From: Rhizobacter terrae | Lineage (GTDB): Bacteria > Pseudomonadota > Gammaproteobacteria > Burkholderiales > Burkholderiaceae_C | Assembly: GCF_003852895.1 (NCBI RefSeq) | Contig: NZ_QUSW01000011.1 | Span: 62,001 to 126,000 of the forward strand | DNA: 64,000 nucleotides | Direction of reading: 5' to 3' | Shown: positions 1-8,477 of the stretch, piece after piece | How the letters are laid out: each line of letters begins with the position of its first letter | Numbering within the stretch: the first letter of the stretch is position 1 | Notes under the pieces: generated by a model | What the model was told of the DNA's origin: nothing | Seen by the model: the letters and a program-made list of their open reading frames with translations, nothing else | The model's database searches: none | Program-made: the position numbers and the translations under genes

Positions 1-152
1 TCGTCGCCGCTGAGCGTGAAGGCGTCGGTGTGGCACACGCCGGTGTGGGTGATGCGCAGCAGCACCTCGCCTTGGCGCGGCGGTGCCACGTCGATCTCGA
101 CGACCTGCAGCGGCTTGCCGGCCTCGAAGGCGACGGCGGCACGTGATTTCAT
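1..152 (-). CDS. frmA: S-(hydroxymethyl)glutathione dehydrogenase (class III alcohol dehydrogenase), N-terminal part
   Basis: Only the first 50 codons are inside the window; the gene continues past the left edge. The translation starts [15 protein letters not shown] and contains [12 protein letters not shown], the zinc-binding Cys-His-Thr-Asp segment typical of class III alcohol dehydrogenases. The family oxidises S-hydroxymethylglutathione, formed from formaldehyde and glutathione, with NAD+ in the cytosol. The ATG at 150-152 is preceded on the minus strand by AAGGAG at a normal distance. Other zinc alcohol dehydrogenases share the CHTD segment, but this N-terminus matches class III best. 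The rest of the enzyme and its neighbours cannot be seen. Confidence 0.85.
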   Translation of the reverse strand, partial: MKSRAAVAFEAGKPLQVVEIDVAPPRQGEVLLRITHTGVCHTDAFTLSGD

Positions 153-230
153 GGGGCTCTCCTTCGGGGCGGGTTCGCGAATCCGCGGACCCGCGACGAT
201 ACCGCCTCCGAAGGCGACCCTGGCCGCCGC

Positions 231-1229
231 TCAGCCTTCGGTCGGCACGATGAGGATCTTGCCCTGGCGCTCGCCTGCTGCGGCAGCGGCCACCGCTTCC
301 TTGATCTGGCTCACGTCATACGTCGCCTGGATCGGCGTGCTCAGCTTGCCCGTGGCGATCAGGCCCGCCAGCTCCGTGAGCAGCGCGAGCTGCTTGGGCT
401 GCGGCGTGGTGCGGAACCAGCGCGCCAGCCAGAAGCCCTTGAGCGTCACGTCGCGGAACACCAGCTCGCGCGGCGACACGATGCACGGCTCGCCGCTGAG
501 CGCGCCGTAGTTGACGATGGCAGCGCTCTCGGCCAGCGTGGCGGCCAGCCGCATCGTGGCCTTGCCGCCCACGGCATCGATGCCCAGCTTGATGGCCGCA
601 CCGCCAGTGGCGGCCTTCACGCGTTCGGCGAGGTCATCGCCATCGACCAGCACGACGTCGCCGCCTTGCGCCTTGACGCCGGCCACGGCCGACTCGCGGC
701 GCACGATGCTCACCGTCTTGAAGCCGCGCAGCTTGGCGAGCTGCACCACGTAGCTGCCCACGCCGGAGTTCGCGCCGTTCTGGATGACCCAGTCGCCCGG
801 CTGCAGGTCGGCAAAGTCGCTGAGCAGCAGCGAGGCGGTGGGCGGGTTCACGGTGAGCATGGCCAGCTGCTTCGGATCTGCGCCGGCAGGCAGCGGCAGG
901 AGGCGCGCCGCGGGCACCACCACGTGCGTGGCCCAGGTGCCGCAGCCGGCCGGCAGCAGCACCGTCTGTCCCACGGCGGGGCCTTGCGTGTCCGGGCCGA
1001 GTTCGACCACGCGTCCCACACCCTCGCTGCCGCCCACCGCAGGCAGGGGCGGCAGCATGCCGTATTGCCCGGTGAGCGTCAGCACGTCGCTCGGGTTGAT
1101 GGGTGCGGCCAGCACGGCCACCAGCGCCTGGCCCGGTGCGAGCACGGGGCGGTCGAAGGGCACGGCCTGGATGACGGCCTGCGGCACGGGGCCGCGTTCG
1201 GTGTACTGGGCTTTGAGCATGGTGGTCAT
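231..1229 (-). CDS. MDR-family NADPH-dependent 2-enoyl thioester reductase-like protein
   Basis: A 332-residue medium-chain dehydrogenase/reductase without zinc-ligand clusters. Residues 44-78 (INPSDVLTLTGQYG, then AVGGSEGVG) closely resemble the MECR/Etr1 trans-2-enoyl-CoA/ACP reductases, with Tyr56 in the place of their catalytic tyrosine. The cofactor loop NGANSGVGSYVVQLAK lies at 151-166. The family reduces a 2-enoyl thioester, or sometimes a quinone, with NADPH; the substrate here is not known. An internal ATG at codon 4 is an alternative start. The gene is divergent from a LysR-family regulator across a 134-base gap with several palindromes, so it is probably that regulator's target. 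Confidence 0.8.
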   Translation of the reverse strand: MTTMLKAQYTERGPVPQAVIQAVPFDRPVLAPGQALVAVLAAPINPSDVLTLTGQYGMLPPLPAVGGSEGVGRVVELGPDTQGPAVGQTVLLPAGCGTWATHVVVPAARLLPLPAGADPKQLAMLTVNPPTASLLLSDFADLQPGDWVIQNGANSGVGSYVVQLAKLRGFKTVSIVRRESAVAGVKAQGGDVVLVDGDDLAERVKAATGGAAIKLGIDAVGGKATMRLAATLAESAAIVNYGALSGEPCIVSPRELVFRDVTLKGFWLARWFRTTPQPKQLALLTELAGLIATGKLSTPIQATYDVSQIKEAVAAAAAGERQGKILIVPTEG

Positions 1230-1363
1230 GGCGGGTGGCCGTTGCCGGCGGTTGGCTTGCGATGGAGGGATGCTAGGGAAAACTCAGTCAAGACGGAATC
1301 CGTCGTATTGCGCAAAATCTTTTGCCTGAACGGCAAAGATCAACCGCGGACGGAGGCTCGCCC
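1230..1363. promoter_or_regulatory. Divergent promoter region with palindromes (LysR/MDR pair)
   Basis: The gap between the divergent reductase and LysR genes holds three symmetric elements. GACGGAATCCGTC at 1292-1304 is a perfect 6+1+6 palindrome. TTGCGCAA lies at 1308-1315. TTTGCC and GGCAAA face each other across 5 bases at 1321-1337. LysR proteins usually bind such sites in shared promoter regions, so these are candidate operators. That assignment is inference from position and symmetry. Confidence 0.45.
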
Positions 1364-2272
1364 ATGGACAAGCTGCGCGCCATGCAATACCTGCTCAAGG
1401 TGGCCGACACCCTGAGCTTCTCCCGGGCTGCCCGGGCATTCAACGTCCCGGCGTCGTCCATCTCGCGGCGCATCTCGGACTTGGAGACCGAGCTGGGCGT
1501 GGAGCTGCTGCACCGCACGACGCGCACGGTGCGGCTCACCGAGATCGGCGCGCTGTACCTGGAGCAGGTGCGCGCGGGCCTCGCCCAGTTGGACGACGCC
1601 GAGGAACTGGTGGGCCAGCGCAGCAGCACGCCGGGCGGCACCCTGCGCATCAGCACCATGCCCAGCTACGGCCAGCTGCTGCTGATGCCGGCGCTGCAGG
1701 ACTTCAGCGAACGCTACCCGGACATCGTGCTGGACGTGCACCTGAGCGACGCGCTGGTGGACCTGGGCCGCGACCAGGTCGACATCGCCATCCGCGGCGG
1801 CCGCCAGCCGCAGGACCGGGTGGTGGCGCGCAAGCTCGACCCGAACCGGTTCATCCTCGCGGCCTCGCCGCAGTACCTGGCCGAGAAGGGCACGCCGCGG
1901 ACGCTGGACGACCTGCAGGCCCACCGTGCGCTGATGTACCGAGGCCCCAATGCGGTCATCAAGTGGCAGGGGCTGGACGAGGACGGCTGGCACGAGGTCT
2001 CCATCGCGCCCGCCTTCATCAGCAACGATGGCGCCAGCCTGATCGCCATGGCGCGCAGGCACCGCGGCATCGTGCTGCTGTCCGAATGGGGGCTGAAGCC
2101 CTATCTCGACCGCGGCGAGCTGGTCCAGGTCACGATGGACCAGCCGGTGTCCGTCAACCGCGGCGGCGAGGCGGGCATCTACCTGCTGTACCTGCAGACG
2201 CGCTACCGCATCCCGAAGGTGCGGGTGGCGGTGGAGTTCCTGATGGAGAGGCTGGCGGGCGCGGACGTGTGA
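1364..2272 (+). CDS. LysR-family transcriptional regulator
   Basis: A 302-residue LysR regulator. An N-terminal winged helix-turn-helix (LSFSRAARAFNVPASSISRR, roughly residues 18-37) is followed by a co-inducer-binding domain with IRGGRQPQDRVVARKL, as in the CrgA/DsdC-like group that often controls a neighbouring oxidoreductase. The ATG at 1364 is chosen over an upstream in-frame TTG at 1322 because CGGAGG lies 7 bases ahead of it and the protein then begins MDKLRAMQYL, a typical LysR start. It is divergent from the MDR reductase gene, which it probably regulates. The inducer is unknown. Confidence 0.9.
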   Translation: MDKLRAMQYLLKVADTLSFSRAARAFNVPASSISRRISDLETELGVELLHRTTRTVRLTEIGALYLEQVRAGLAQLDDAEELVGQRSSTPGGTLRISTMPSYGQLLLMPALQDFSERYPDIVLDVHLSDALVDLGRDQVDIAIRGGRQPQDRVVARKLDPNRFILAASPQYLAEKGTPRTLDDLQAHRALMYRGPNAVIKWQGLDEDGWHEVSIAPAFISNDGASLIAMARRHRGIVLLSEWGLKPYLDRGELVQVTMDQPVSVNRGGEAGIYLLYLQTRYRIPKVRVAVEFLMERLAGADV

Positions 2273-2287
2273 GCCCGCGCAGTCGCC

Positions 2288-3424
2288 TCAGCGGCGGACC
2301 CGGCCGTCTTCCTGCAGGATCGTGAGTTCGACGAACTTCGATCCGGTGTGCTTCTGCGGATTGAAGTCCACGAAGAAGCCCCCGGCGTTGAAGTCGTGCA
2401 TCGCCTCCAGGCCTTGGATCAACGCATCGGACCCCTGGCCGCCGCGGTGCAGGGCTTCCAGCAGCACCTTCGCGGCCACGTAGCCTTCCATGCTGCTGTA
2501 GTTGGGCTCGAACTTGTCGCCTTGGGCGGCATGCCCGGCGGCCAGGTATTCGCCAGACAGGATGGTCACGGGCGTGAAGGGAAACGGCATCACCTGGCTG
2601 ACCACCACGCCGCGTGCGTCGGCGCCGAGTTCCTGGGCCAATGCCTGCGTTCCGACGAAGGACACGTTGTAGAAGGTGCCTCCGAACCCAGCCTTGCGGG
2701 CGGCACGGATGAACGCGGCGCACGACTTGTACGCACTGATCTGCACGATCGCATCGGGCTTGCTGGCCATGATGGACGCCACGGCCGCCTCGATGGCCGT
2801 GGTGTTGCGCTCGACGGTGCCCAGCCCCGTCGGTGCGAGGTCGTGCGGCTTCAGCGCACGGGTGACGCCTTCCAGGCCCGCCTTGCCATAGCTGTCGTTC
2901 TGATGGAAGACGGCGATGCGCTTGATGCCCACGGCCAGCAGCTGCTTCACGATCTCGGCGGTCTCGTCGAAGTAGGACGCGCGGACGTGGAAGACCTGCC
3001 GGTTGAACGGTGTGCGCAAGGCCTCCGCGCCTGTGAACGGTGCGATGAAGGGCAGCTTGGCGGCGGTGGCCAGGGGCAGGGCGGCGAGGCTCGTGGGCGT
3101 GCCGATGTAGCCGAACAGGGCGCTCACGCCCTGCTCGATGAATGCCTTGGTGTTGGCCGCGCACCGGTCCGGTTCATAGCCATCGTCCAGGCTCTTGAGC
3201 TCGATGAGCCGGCCGCCCACGCCGCCATGGGCGTTGGCCTTGTCGAACTGGAGCATGGCGCCCTGCTTGAACTTCTCTCCCAGGGCGCTGGCCGGGCCAC
3301 TGAAGGCCGCGGACTGTCCGAGAACGATCTTCTTGCCGGCGGAACCGGGCTGCGCCCGCGCCCAAAAGCTGGGGCTGGCGATGCAGGCGGCAGCGGCAGA
3401 CTGGACCCATAGACGGCGCTTCAT
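2288..3424 (-). CDS. Periplasmic substrate-binding protein of branched-chain amino-acid ABC type (Peripla_BP_6)
   Basis: A 378-residue protein with an N-terminal signal peptide (cleavage likely after ARA, residue 24) and a type I periplasmic-binding fold: KIVLGQSAAFSGPASALG, then YIGTPTSLAALPLA and FHQNDSYGKAG. This matches the LivJ/Leu-Ile-Val-binding family, which delivers amino acids, amides or aromatic acids to ABC importers. No permease or ATPase gene is adjacent, so it is an orphan here; orphan binding proteins of this type are common in Burkholderiales. The ATG at 3422-3424 has GGAGAAGAAC upstream and fits the signal peptide. A longer in-frame reading to 3541 lacks support. It ends 15 bases from the LysR gene, tail to tail. 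Confidence 0.85.
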   Translation of the reverse strand: MKRRLWVQSAAAACIASPSFWARAQPGSAGKKIVLGQSAAFSGPASALGEKFKQGAMLQFDKANAHGGVGGRLIELKSLDDGYEPDRCAANTKAFIEQGVSALFGYIGTPTSLAALPLATAAKLPFIAPFTGAEALRTPFNRQVFHVRASYFDETAEIVKQLLAVGIKRIAVFHQNDSYGKAGLEGVTRALKPHDLAPTGLGTVERNTTAIEAAVASIMASKPDAIVQISAYKSCAAFIRAARKAGFGGTFYNVSFVGTQALAQELGADARGVVVSQVMPFPFTPVTILSGEYLAAGHAAQGDKFEPNYSSMEGYVAAKVLLEALHRGGQGSDALIQGLEAMHDFNAGGFFVDFNPQKHTGSKFVELTILQEDGRVRR

Positions 3425-3704
3425 TGAAGTTCTTCTCCGCTTGTCCCATGCAAGGCGGCAGATTCTAGGAGCGCGTTTCCCCGTGCATCGGCTAATCCTT
3501 GCTGCGTGGTGGGGGGCTCTGTTGCGTCGATCGTGAATCACCGCTGGGCGATCTGCGCGTCATCGAGACAAAAGGTATCGGATTCCGCCCCCGGCCCGGC
3601 TGGAGATCGAGTCTTTGCGTGCGCGGCTGGTGCCGGTGGGCACGAGCCAAGACACTGCGCCGCGTTCCGCCATTCGGCATCCCTCGAAACCATCGACCTC
3701 CACC

Positions 3705-4544
3705 ATGACAACCCTCAACATGCGCACGTTCGCAGCCATTGCCCTCGCCCTCACGGCCACCAGCCCGTCGCTGGTTCATGCCGAAGACAAGGCAGAGACG
3801 CCGTCCGACACACCCGCCTACGGCTGGACCCGCGCGGTCATCGGCGGCATCGCCAGCCGGCCCGATTTCGAGGGCAGCCGCACCTCACACACCGAACTCG
3901 TCCTTGGCGGCATGGCGAGCTACCGCACCCGCGAGCACGGCACCTTCGGCTTGGGCAACCACGGCCTGGGCTGGAGCGTGGACTCTCAGGACACCAGCTT
4001 CGGCATCGCGCTGAGCGGCGATGCGGGCCGGGTCGACAGCGATGACCGCTCCTCCGGCCTCGCGGGCAAGCGGCCGGGCAGTGCGCGCCTGGCGGGCATG
4101 GGCACCATCGCGTCCACGCCGGTACTGGCCGTGTTCGGTTCGGTCAAGCTGGGCGGCCTGCCGCTGAGCGCGAGCCTGCGGCAGGCCACGGGCAGCCACA
4201 AGGGCACCTTGCTGGACCTTGCAACGGCCATCCCGTGGCGGGTGAATCCGCGCACCACGCTGAGCCTGTCGCCCAGCCTCACCTGGGCGGACAGCCGCTA
4301 CAACCAGGCGTACTTCGGCGTGACCGCCGAGCAGGCCGCCCGCACGGGGTTCAAGGCCTACAACGCGGGCGCGGGCCTCAAGGGCGCGGAACTGGCCTTC
4401 GGCGCCGAGGTGGAGCTCGCGAAGAACTGGCAGCTGCAAGGGCAGGTGAAGGTCGAGCGCCTGATGGGCGATGCTGCCAGGAGCCCCATCGTGGAACGCA
4501 AGACGCAGGTCGGCACCGGGCTGGTGGTGGCTTACCGTTTCTGA
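3705..4544 (+). CDS. MipA/OmpV-family outer-membrane protein
   Basis: A 279-residue exported protein. Residues 1-26 form a signal peptide ending LVHA before EDK, and the protein ends in a C-terminal aromatic residue (VVAYRF), as beta-barrel proteins do. The pattern of alternating short strands with SRPDFEGSR near the mature start and SLSPSLTWADSRYNQAYFGV around residues 186-205 fits the MipA/OmpV family. MipA scaffolds peptidoglycan enzymes in E. coli; OmpV-like members are general outer-membrane proteins, so the exact role is open. An ATG at codon 6 (MRTFAAIALA) is an alternative start. The gene converges on the MazG-like gene with 13 bases between them. Confidence 0.8.
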   Translation: MTTLNMRTFAAIALALTATSPSLVHAEDKAETPSDTPAYGWTRAVIGGIASRPDFEGSRTSHTELVLGGMASYRTREHGTFGLGNHGLGWSVDSQDTSFGIALSGDAGRVDSDDRSSGLAGKRPGSARLAGMGTIASTPVLAVFGSVKLGGLPLSASLRQATGSHKGTLLDLATAIPWRVNPRTTLSLSPSLTWADSRYNQAYFGVTAEQAARTGFKAYNAGAGLKGAELAFGAEVELAKNWQLQGQVKVERLMGDAARSPIVERKTQVGTGLVVAYRF

Positions 4545-4557
4545 TCCGGCGGCCTGC

Positions 4558-4908
4558 TCAGGAGTCCGACACCTGGCGCGCCATGCGCCGGGCCTGCTCG
4601 ACAGGGAATCGTGCCGCGTTGAGCTTGAGCTTGGCCTTGGCCGCCTCCAGCAGGTCGATGCCGAGCTTGTCGGACAGCTGCAGCAGGTACAGCAGCACGT
4701 CGGCCATCTCCAGCGCGACGTCCTGCTTGCGGGCGTCGGGCAGGCGCCGGCTCTGTTCCTCGGTGAGCCACTGGAAATGCTCCAGCAACTCGGCAGCCTC
4801 GATGGACACCGATGCTGCGAGGTTCTTGGGTGAATGAAACTGCTCCCAGTCGCGCTCCTGGGCGAACTGGCGCAGGGCGTGGACGAGGTCGTCGAGAGGG
4901 TGGGTCAC
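4558..4908 (-). CDS. MazG-like nucleotide pyrophosphohydrolase
   Basis: A protein of about 116 residues of the all-alpha NTP pyrophosphohydrolase (MazG-like) superfamily. The metal-binding signature is visible: an EAAELLEHFQWL helix followed by ALEMADVLLYLLQLSDKLGI, giving the ExxE and ExxD acidic pairs. The family hydrolyses nucleoside triphosphates to monophosphates and pyrophosphate as a house-cleaning function. I chose the GTG at 4906-4908 because GGAG sits 5 bases upstream and the protein then has the family's usual length. ATG codons further upstream (codon 1 at 4950 and codon 6 of that frame) are alternatives. Confidence 0.82.
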   Translation of the reverse strand: MTHPLDDLVHALRQFAQERDWEQFHSPKNLAASVSIEAAELLEHFQWLTEEQSRRLPDARKQDVALEMADVLLYLLQLSDKLGIDLLEAAKAKLKLNAARFPVEQARRMARQVSDS

Positions 4909-4974
4909 GATGGCTCCGGGGCGTGTGGCGGCCATCGTACCGCCGCGCATTGCGCGGCCTTTGACGGGGCGGGA

Positions 4975-5217
4975 TCAGTGGGTGCGCGGGAACAGCTGCT
5001 CGAACAGTTCCGGCGGGATGGAATCGCTGAAGTCGGCGACGTCCAGCCCTTCGTGCAGCTCGATTGATGAGATGGAGGACATCGTGGCGCCCGGATGCAC
5101 GCGCTCGGCGTGGTGCGACCAGGTGGACTGCGCTTCGACCCGGCCGCCGGACTGGCTGGCCGCTTCCGACAGCCAGATGCTCATCGGCCGGCTCACCACT
5201 GCATCGCGCTTGTCCAT
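4975..5217 (-). CDS. Hypothetical small protein (80 residues)
   Basis: An 80-codon reading frame I do not recognise. The ATG at 5215-5217 is preceded by GGGTGAC, a fair ribosome site, and the frame lies in the same direction as the MazG-like gene 66 bases downstream. The protein is polar, with no signal peptide or membrane segment and no obvious metal or nucleotide motif. It is Ser-rich in the middle and acidic near the C-terminus (LHEGLDVADFSD, then PPELFEQLF). It is probably real, judging from its ribosome site and the absence of a better frame here, but no function can be assigned. Confidence 0.5.
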   Translation of the reverse strand: MDKRDAVVSRPMSIWLSEAASQSGGRVEAQSTWSHHAERVHPGATMSSISSIELHEGLDVADFSDSIPPELFEQLFPRTH

Positions 5218-5356
5218 CTTGTCACCCCGTGTCCTGTGCTGCGATTGCAGTTTGGACCTGGGCAGAGCGGGCTTCAAGCCGCCCGCTCCCCTAGGATGAG
5301 TGGTGCACCGGCCGGACCCCCCTCATCTGCGGCAAGGGGGAACCCCATGTCGACGT

Positions 5357-5385
5357 GACGCGGTGCACGAACCGTGCACCGCGTC
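5357..5385 (-). terminator. Strong hairpin after the threonine-synthase-like gene
   Basis: A perfect 13-base-pair stem (5357-5369 with 5373-5385) and a 3-base loop, starting 3 bases beyond the stop codon of the minus-strand gene ending at 5389. There is no T-run after it on the minus strand, so it is either a Rho-assisted or processing/stability hairpin rather than a textbook intrinsic terminator. Confidence 0.5.
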
Positions 5386-5388
5386 CCA

Positions 5389-6594
5389 TCAGGCGTGCTG
5401 GCGAAGCGGCGACTTCGCGGCATCGAGCACGCCGCTTCCCAGCAGGCCGCCGATGTCCTTCAGGCCGCTGCCGGTGACGAGCACCACGGCTGTCTCGTCA
5501 GGCTGCAATGCACCCCACTGGCGCAAGCCAGCGTAGGCGGCCGCCGCGCCGGGCTCGGCAAAGACGCCGCCGCTGCGCGCAAGGTCGAGAATGGCCTGGA
5601 AGATCTGCGCGTCGTTGACCACCACGTACTCGCCGCCGCTCGCCTCCACGGCACGCAAGGCCTTGATGCGATCGCGTGGCAGGGCCACGCTGATGCTGCT
5701 GGCCGAGGTGGCCGAGGGCAGCGCCTGCGGCGCGTGCGGCCCGTCGCCGGCCTTCCAGGCTCGGTACATGAAGTCGCTGCCGCTGGCCTGCACGCCCATG
5801 ATCTTCGGCATGCGCTCGGTGATGCCCATGAGCATGAGCTCATGGAAGCCCTTGTAGACCGCCCCCACGATGCAGCCGTTGCCCACCGGCACAAAGATGC
5901 GGTCGGGCACGCGCCACTGCATCTGCTCGCAGATCTCGAAGGCCACGGTCTTCTTGCCTTCGGACATGTACGAGTTGATGCCGGTGCTGCGGTTGTACCA
6001 ACCGTGCTCCTTGCATGCGGCGTGGCAGGCGGCGAAGGCTTCGTCGTAGCCGCCTTCGACCTCCACCACCTCCGCGCCGTAGGCCCGGATCTGCGCGAGC
6101 TTCTCGCGCGCCGCGCTGGTGGGCGCGAAGATGACGCAGCGGATGCCGCTGCCCGCGCTCATGCACGCCAGCGCCGCTGCGGCATTGCCGGTGCTGGCCG
6201 CGGCGATGGTCTTCACGCCCATCTCGGCCGCCAGCGCGACGGCCAGTGCGCTGGCGCGGTCCTTCAGAGAACCGCTGGGATTGCGGCTGTCGTCCTTGAT
6301 GAAGACGCGGCCGGGGCCGCTGTGCTTGAGCTTGTACAGCGGCGAGCCGCCGGTGTGCAGGTGCGGCGTGAACTCGAGCGACGTGGGCAGCACGCTGGTG
6401 TAGCGCCACATGTCGAAGTAGTCGCTGGACTGCACGCCTTGCACGAAGCCGCGGCTCAGTTCGGCGTAGTCGTAGACCAGATCCAGCGCACCGTCGAGCT
6501 CGCAGCTCGGGCAGTAGTAGCTGACCTGGTCGGGCAGGTAGATGGCGTCGCAGTGCAGGCAACGCAAGGCAAAGGAACTCCCACCAAGATTCAT
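5389..6594 (-). CDS. Zn-ribbon threonine-synthase-like PLP enzyme (fold type II)
   Basis: A 401-residue fold-type II PLP enzyme. An N-terminal zinc ribbon (C12, C15, C28, C31) precedes the threonine-synthase-like core. The PLP lysine is K111 in NPSGSLKDRAS, with the phosphate-binding ASTGNAAAALA loop further on. Threonine synthase makes threonine from O-phosphohomoserine, but Burkholderiales normally use a longer enzyme encoded with homoserine dehydrogenase. The present gene lies with SHMT, RidA and an amino-acid oxidoreductase, so it may instead be an ammonia-lyase or dehydratase on a related hydroxy amino acid. The start at 6594 has AGGGG upstream. The gene is last in its co-oriented group, with 140 bases separating it from ridA. 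Confidence 0.75.
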   Translation of the reverse strand: MNLGGSSFALRCLHCDAIYLPDQVSYYCPSCELDGALDLVYDYAELSRGFVQGVQSSDYFDMWRYTSVLPTSLEFTPHLHTGGSPLYKLKHSGPGRVFIKDDSRNPSGSLKDRASALAVALAAEMGVKTIAAASTGNAAAALACMSAGSGIRCVIFAPTSAAREKLAQIRAYGAEVVEVEGGYDEAFAACHAACKEHGWYNRSTGINSYMSEGKKTVAFEICEQMQWRVPDRIFVPVGNGCIVGAVYKGFHELMLMGITERMPKIMGVQASGSDFMYRAWKAGDGPHAPQALPSATSASSISVALPRDRIKALRAVEASGGEYVVVNDAQIFQAILDLARSGGVFAEPGAAAAYAGLRQWGALQPDETAVVLVTGSGLKDIGGLLGSGVLDAAKSPLRQHA

Positions 6595-6734
6595 GGTGAC
6601 CCCTGTTCAATTGGCGATGCGAAACCGGCCCGAACGGCACGTGGAACGCGCCGCGCCGCCTCCTCGGACAGAAGAAGCAGCGGCGGGCCGGAACGTGTCG
6701 GGACGAAGGCGCGCATGCAGCGCGCCGGCTGGCG

Positions 6735-7193
6735 TCAGCTGCGCGTGACCATGATCGCGTCGATGGCGACCAGGGTGTTGCGGGCCAGCTGGGCTGCGCC
6801 CACGGTGGTGCGGGCAGGGTAGGGCTGGGTGAAGTACTCGGCCATGATGGCGTTCATGGTCGTGAACTTGGAGATGTCGGTGATGTAGACGGTGACCTGC
6901 ACCACGTCGGCCAGCGTGCCGCCGCAGGCTTCGGCCATGGTCTTGAGGTTGCTGAAGGTCTGGCGCACCTGGCCCTCGAAGCCGCCTTCGGCGATGTCGT
7001 TGGTGCCCGGCACCACCGGCGTCTGCGCGGCCAGGAAGATCATGTTGCCGACCTTCACGCCCTGCGAGTAGGTGCCCAGCGGCACCGGTGCCTTGTCGGT
7101 GTAGATGATGCTGCGGTCGGAGGTCTCGGCCGGCTTGTTCTTCGCCTGCGCGGCTTGGACTTCGGAGCGTTCAGCGACTTGCGTCATGTTCAT
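6735..7193 (-). CDS. RidA-family enamine/imine deaminase
   Basis: A 152-residue member of the RidA (YjgF/YER057c/UK114) family. The conserved core is present: VPLGTYSQGVKVGNMIFLAA near residue 37, and YPARTTVGAAQLARN, whose arginine contacts the substrate carboxylate in RidA. About 30 extra residues precede the core. The family hydrolyses reactive enamine/imine intermediates released by PLP enzymes or amino-acid oxidases to ketoacid and ammonia. That fits the neighbours: an FAD oxidoreductase gene upstream and a PLP lyase-like gene downstream in the same direction. The ATG at 7191-7193 has AGGGAACA before it; a second ATG two codons later is possible. Confidence 0.85.
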   Translation of the reverse strand: MNMTQVAERSEVQAAQAKNKPAETSDRSIIYTDKAPVPLGTYSQGVKVGNMIFLAAQTPVVPGTNDIAEGGFEGQVRQTFSNLKTMAEACGGTLADVVQVTVYITDISKFTTMNAIMAEYFTQPYPARTTVGAAQLARNTLVAIDAIMVTRS

Positions 7194-7293
7194 TGTTCCC
7201 TGTGTTTTGGAAGTAGTAGTGGCCGTTGCCGGCCGTGGTGTGAGGCTCTTCTTGTGACGAGAGCTTGAATGTGATGACAGCCTTGGATGGAAA

Positions 7294-8451
7294 TTATTTG
7301 AGTTCGGCCACCGCGACGACGCCTTGCCGCGCCCTGCCCACCACGCGCAGCGGCGCGGTGTCTTCGGCATGGACGCCGCGCAGGTCGGCGGGAAGCGCCT
7401 GGTGCGTGGCGAGCGCGGCGCACAGGCGCGCCATCGCAGGCGCCGTCTGGATGCCGTAGCCGCCCAGCGCGGCGCACCAGATGAACGATTCATGGGCCGG
7501 GTCCGCGCCGATCAGCGGCGAGCGATCGGGCACGAAGATGCGCAGGCCGGCCCAGCGGTTGAGCACGCGCCTGGGGCGCAGCGTGGTGGCGTTCTCCAGC
7601 CGGTCCATGGCGATGGCCACGCCGAGCTCGTCGGGCAGCGCGTCGCAGGGCTCGGACGGCGTCTCGTCGCAGGGCGAGACCATGAGACGGCCCACGTCGG
7701 GCTTGATGAAGAGCTGCTCGTCGACGGTGCCGATGTAGGGGCAGCGCGTGACGTCGCGCTCCGGGTCGACCACGACCACGGTGCGCAGCAGCGGCTGGAT
7801 GCCCAGCCGCGTCGCGCCGCAGCGCTCGGCCACCACGTCGGCCCAGGCGCCGCTGGCGTTGACGATGGTGCCGGCCTGCACGGTGTCGCCGTTCATGAGC
7901 TTGACCGTCCAGGCCGAGCCGGTGCGCCGTGCATGGGCGATCTCCGCCTCGGTGCGAACCAGGCCGCCGCGCAGCCGGATGCCGCGAAGGAAGGCCCCGT
8001 GGATCGCGTGCACGTCCAGGTCGAAGGCGCTGGGCTCGTGGATGCCGGCGATCCACTGTTCGCCGAGGAAGGGCGCCATCTCGGCCACGGCCTTGCGGTC
8101 CAGCCATTGCGCGCTGGGCACCTGCTGCACCACGGCCTGGTAGCGCGCATTGAGCTTGCCCCAATGGGCGTCGTCGCCCACGATGAGCGCGCCGCGCGGC
8201 GAAGACAGCGCGTCATCGGTCAGCTCCGACGGCGGGTTCTCGAAGAAGCCGCGCGAGGCGCAGGTGAGCTGGCGGATGAGCGCGTTGCCGTAGCTCTCCA
8301 TCGAGATGGCCGCCGAGCGTCCGGTGGTGTGGTACGACAGGCTGCTCTCGCGGTCGATCAGCAGCACGCTGCCGTGCAGGGCCAGCTCCGAGCCGACCGC
8401 CACGCCGGCGATGCCGCCGCCGACCACCAGGAAATCGTAGTTCTGGTTCAT
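7294..8451 (-). CDS. FAD-dependent amino-acid/amine oxidoreductase (DAO family)
   Basis: A 385-residue protein of the DAO/glycine-oxidase family. The FAD-binding Rossmann motif is at the N-terminus (VVGGGIAGVAVGSELA, residues 9-24), followed by SYHTTGRSAA, as in D-arginine dehydrogenase-like enzymes. A late WAGLRIFVPDRSPLIG segment and GGYGIQTAPAMA complete the FAD-contacting C-terminal motif. Such enzymes oxidise an amino acid or amine to an imine, which would feed the RidA protein encoded next. The substrate is unknown; D-amino acids are one option. It lies 26 bases downstream of the BenE-type transporter gene and 100 bases upstream of ridA, in the same direction. Confidence 0.8.
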   Translation of the reverse strand: MNQNYDFLVVGGGIAGVAVGSELALHGSVLLIDRESSLSYHTTGRSAAISMESYGNALIRQLTCASRGFFENPPSELTDDALSSPRGALIVGDDAHWGKLNARYQAVVQQVPSAQWLDRKAVAEMAPFLGEQWIAGIHEPSAFDLDVHAIHGAFLRGIRLRGGLVRTEAEIAHARRTGSAWTVKLMNGDTVQAGTIVNASGAWADVVAERCGATRLGIQPLLRTVVVVDPERDVTRCPYIGTVDEQLFIKPDVGRLMVSPCDETPSEPCDALPDELGVAIAMDRLENATTLRPRRVLNRWAGLRIFVPDRSPLIGADPAHESFIWCAALGGYGIQTAPAMARLCAALATHQALPADLRGVHAEDTAPLRVVGRARQGVVAVAELK

Positions 8452-8477
8452 GTTGTGGTTCTCCCTTTGACGATGGA

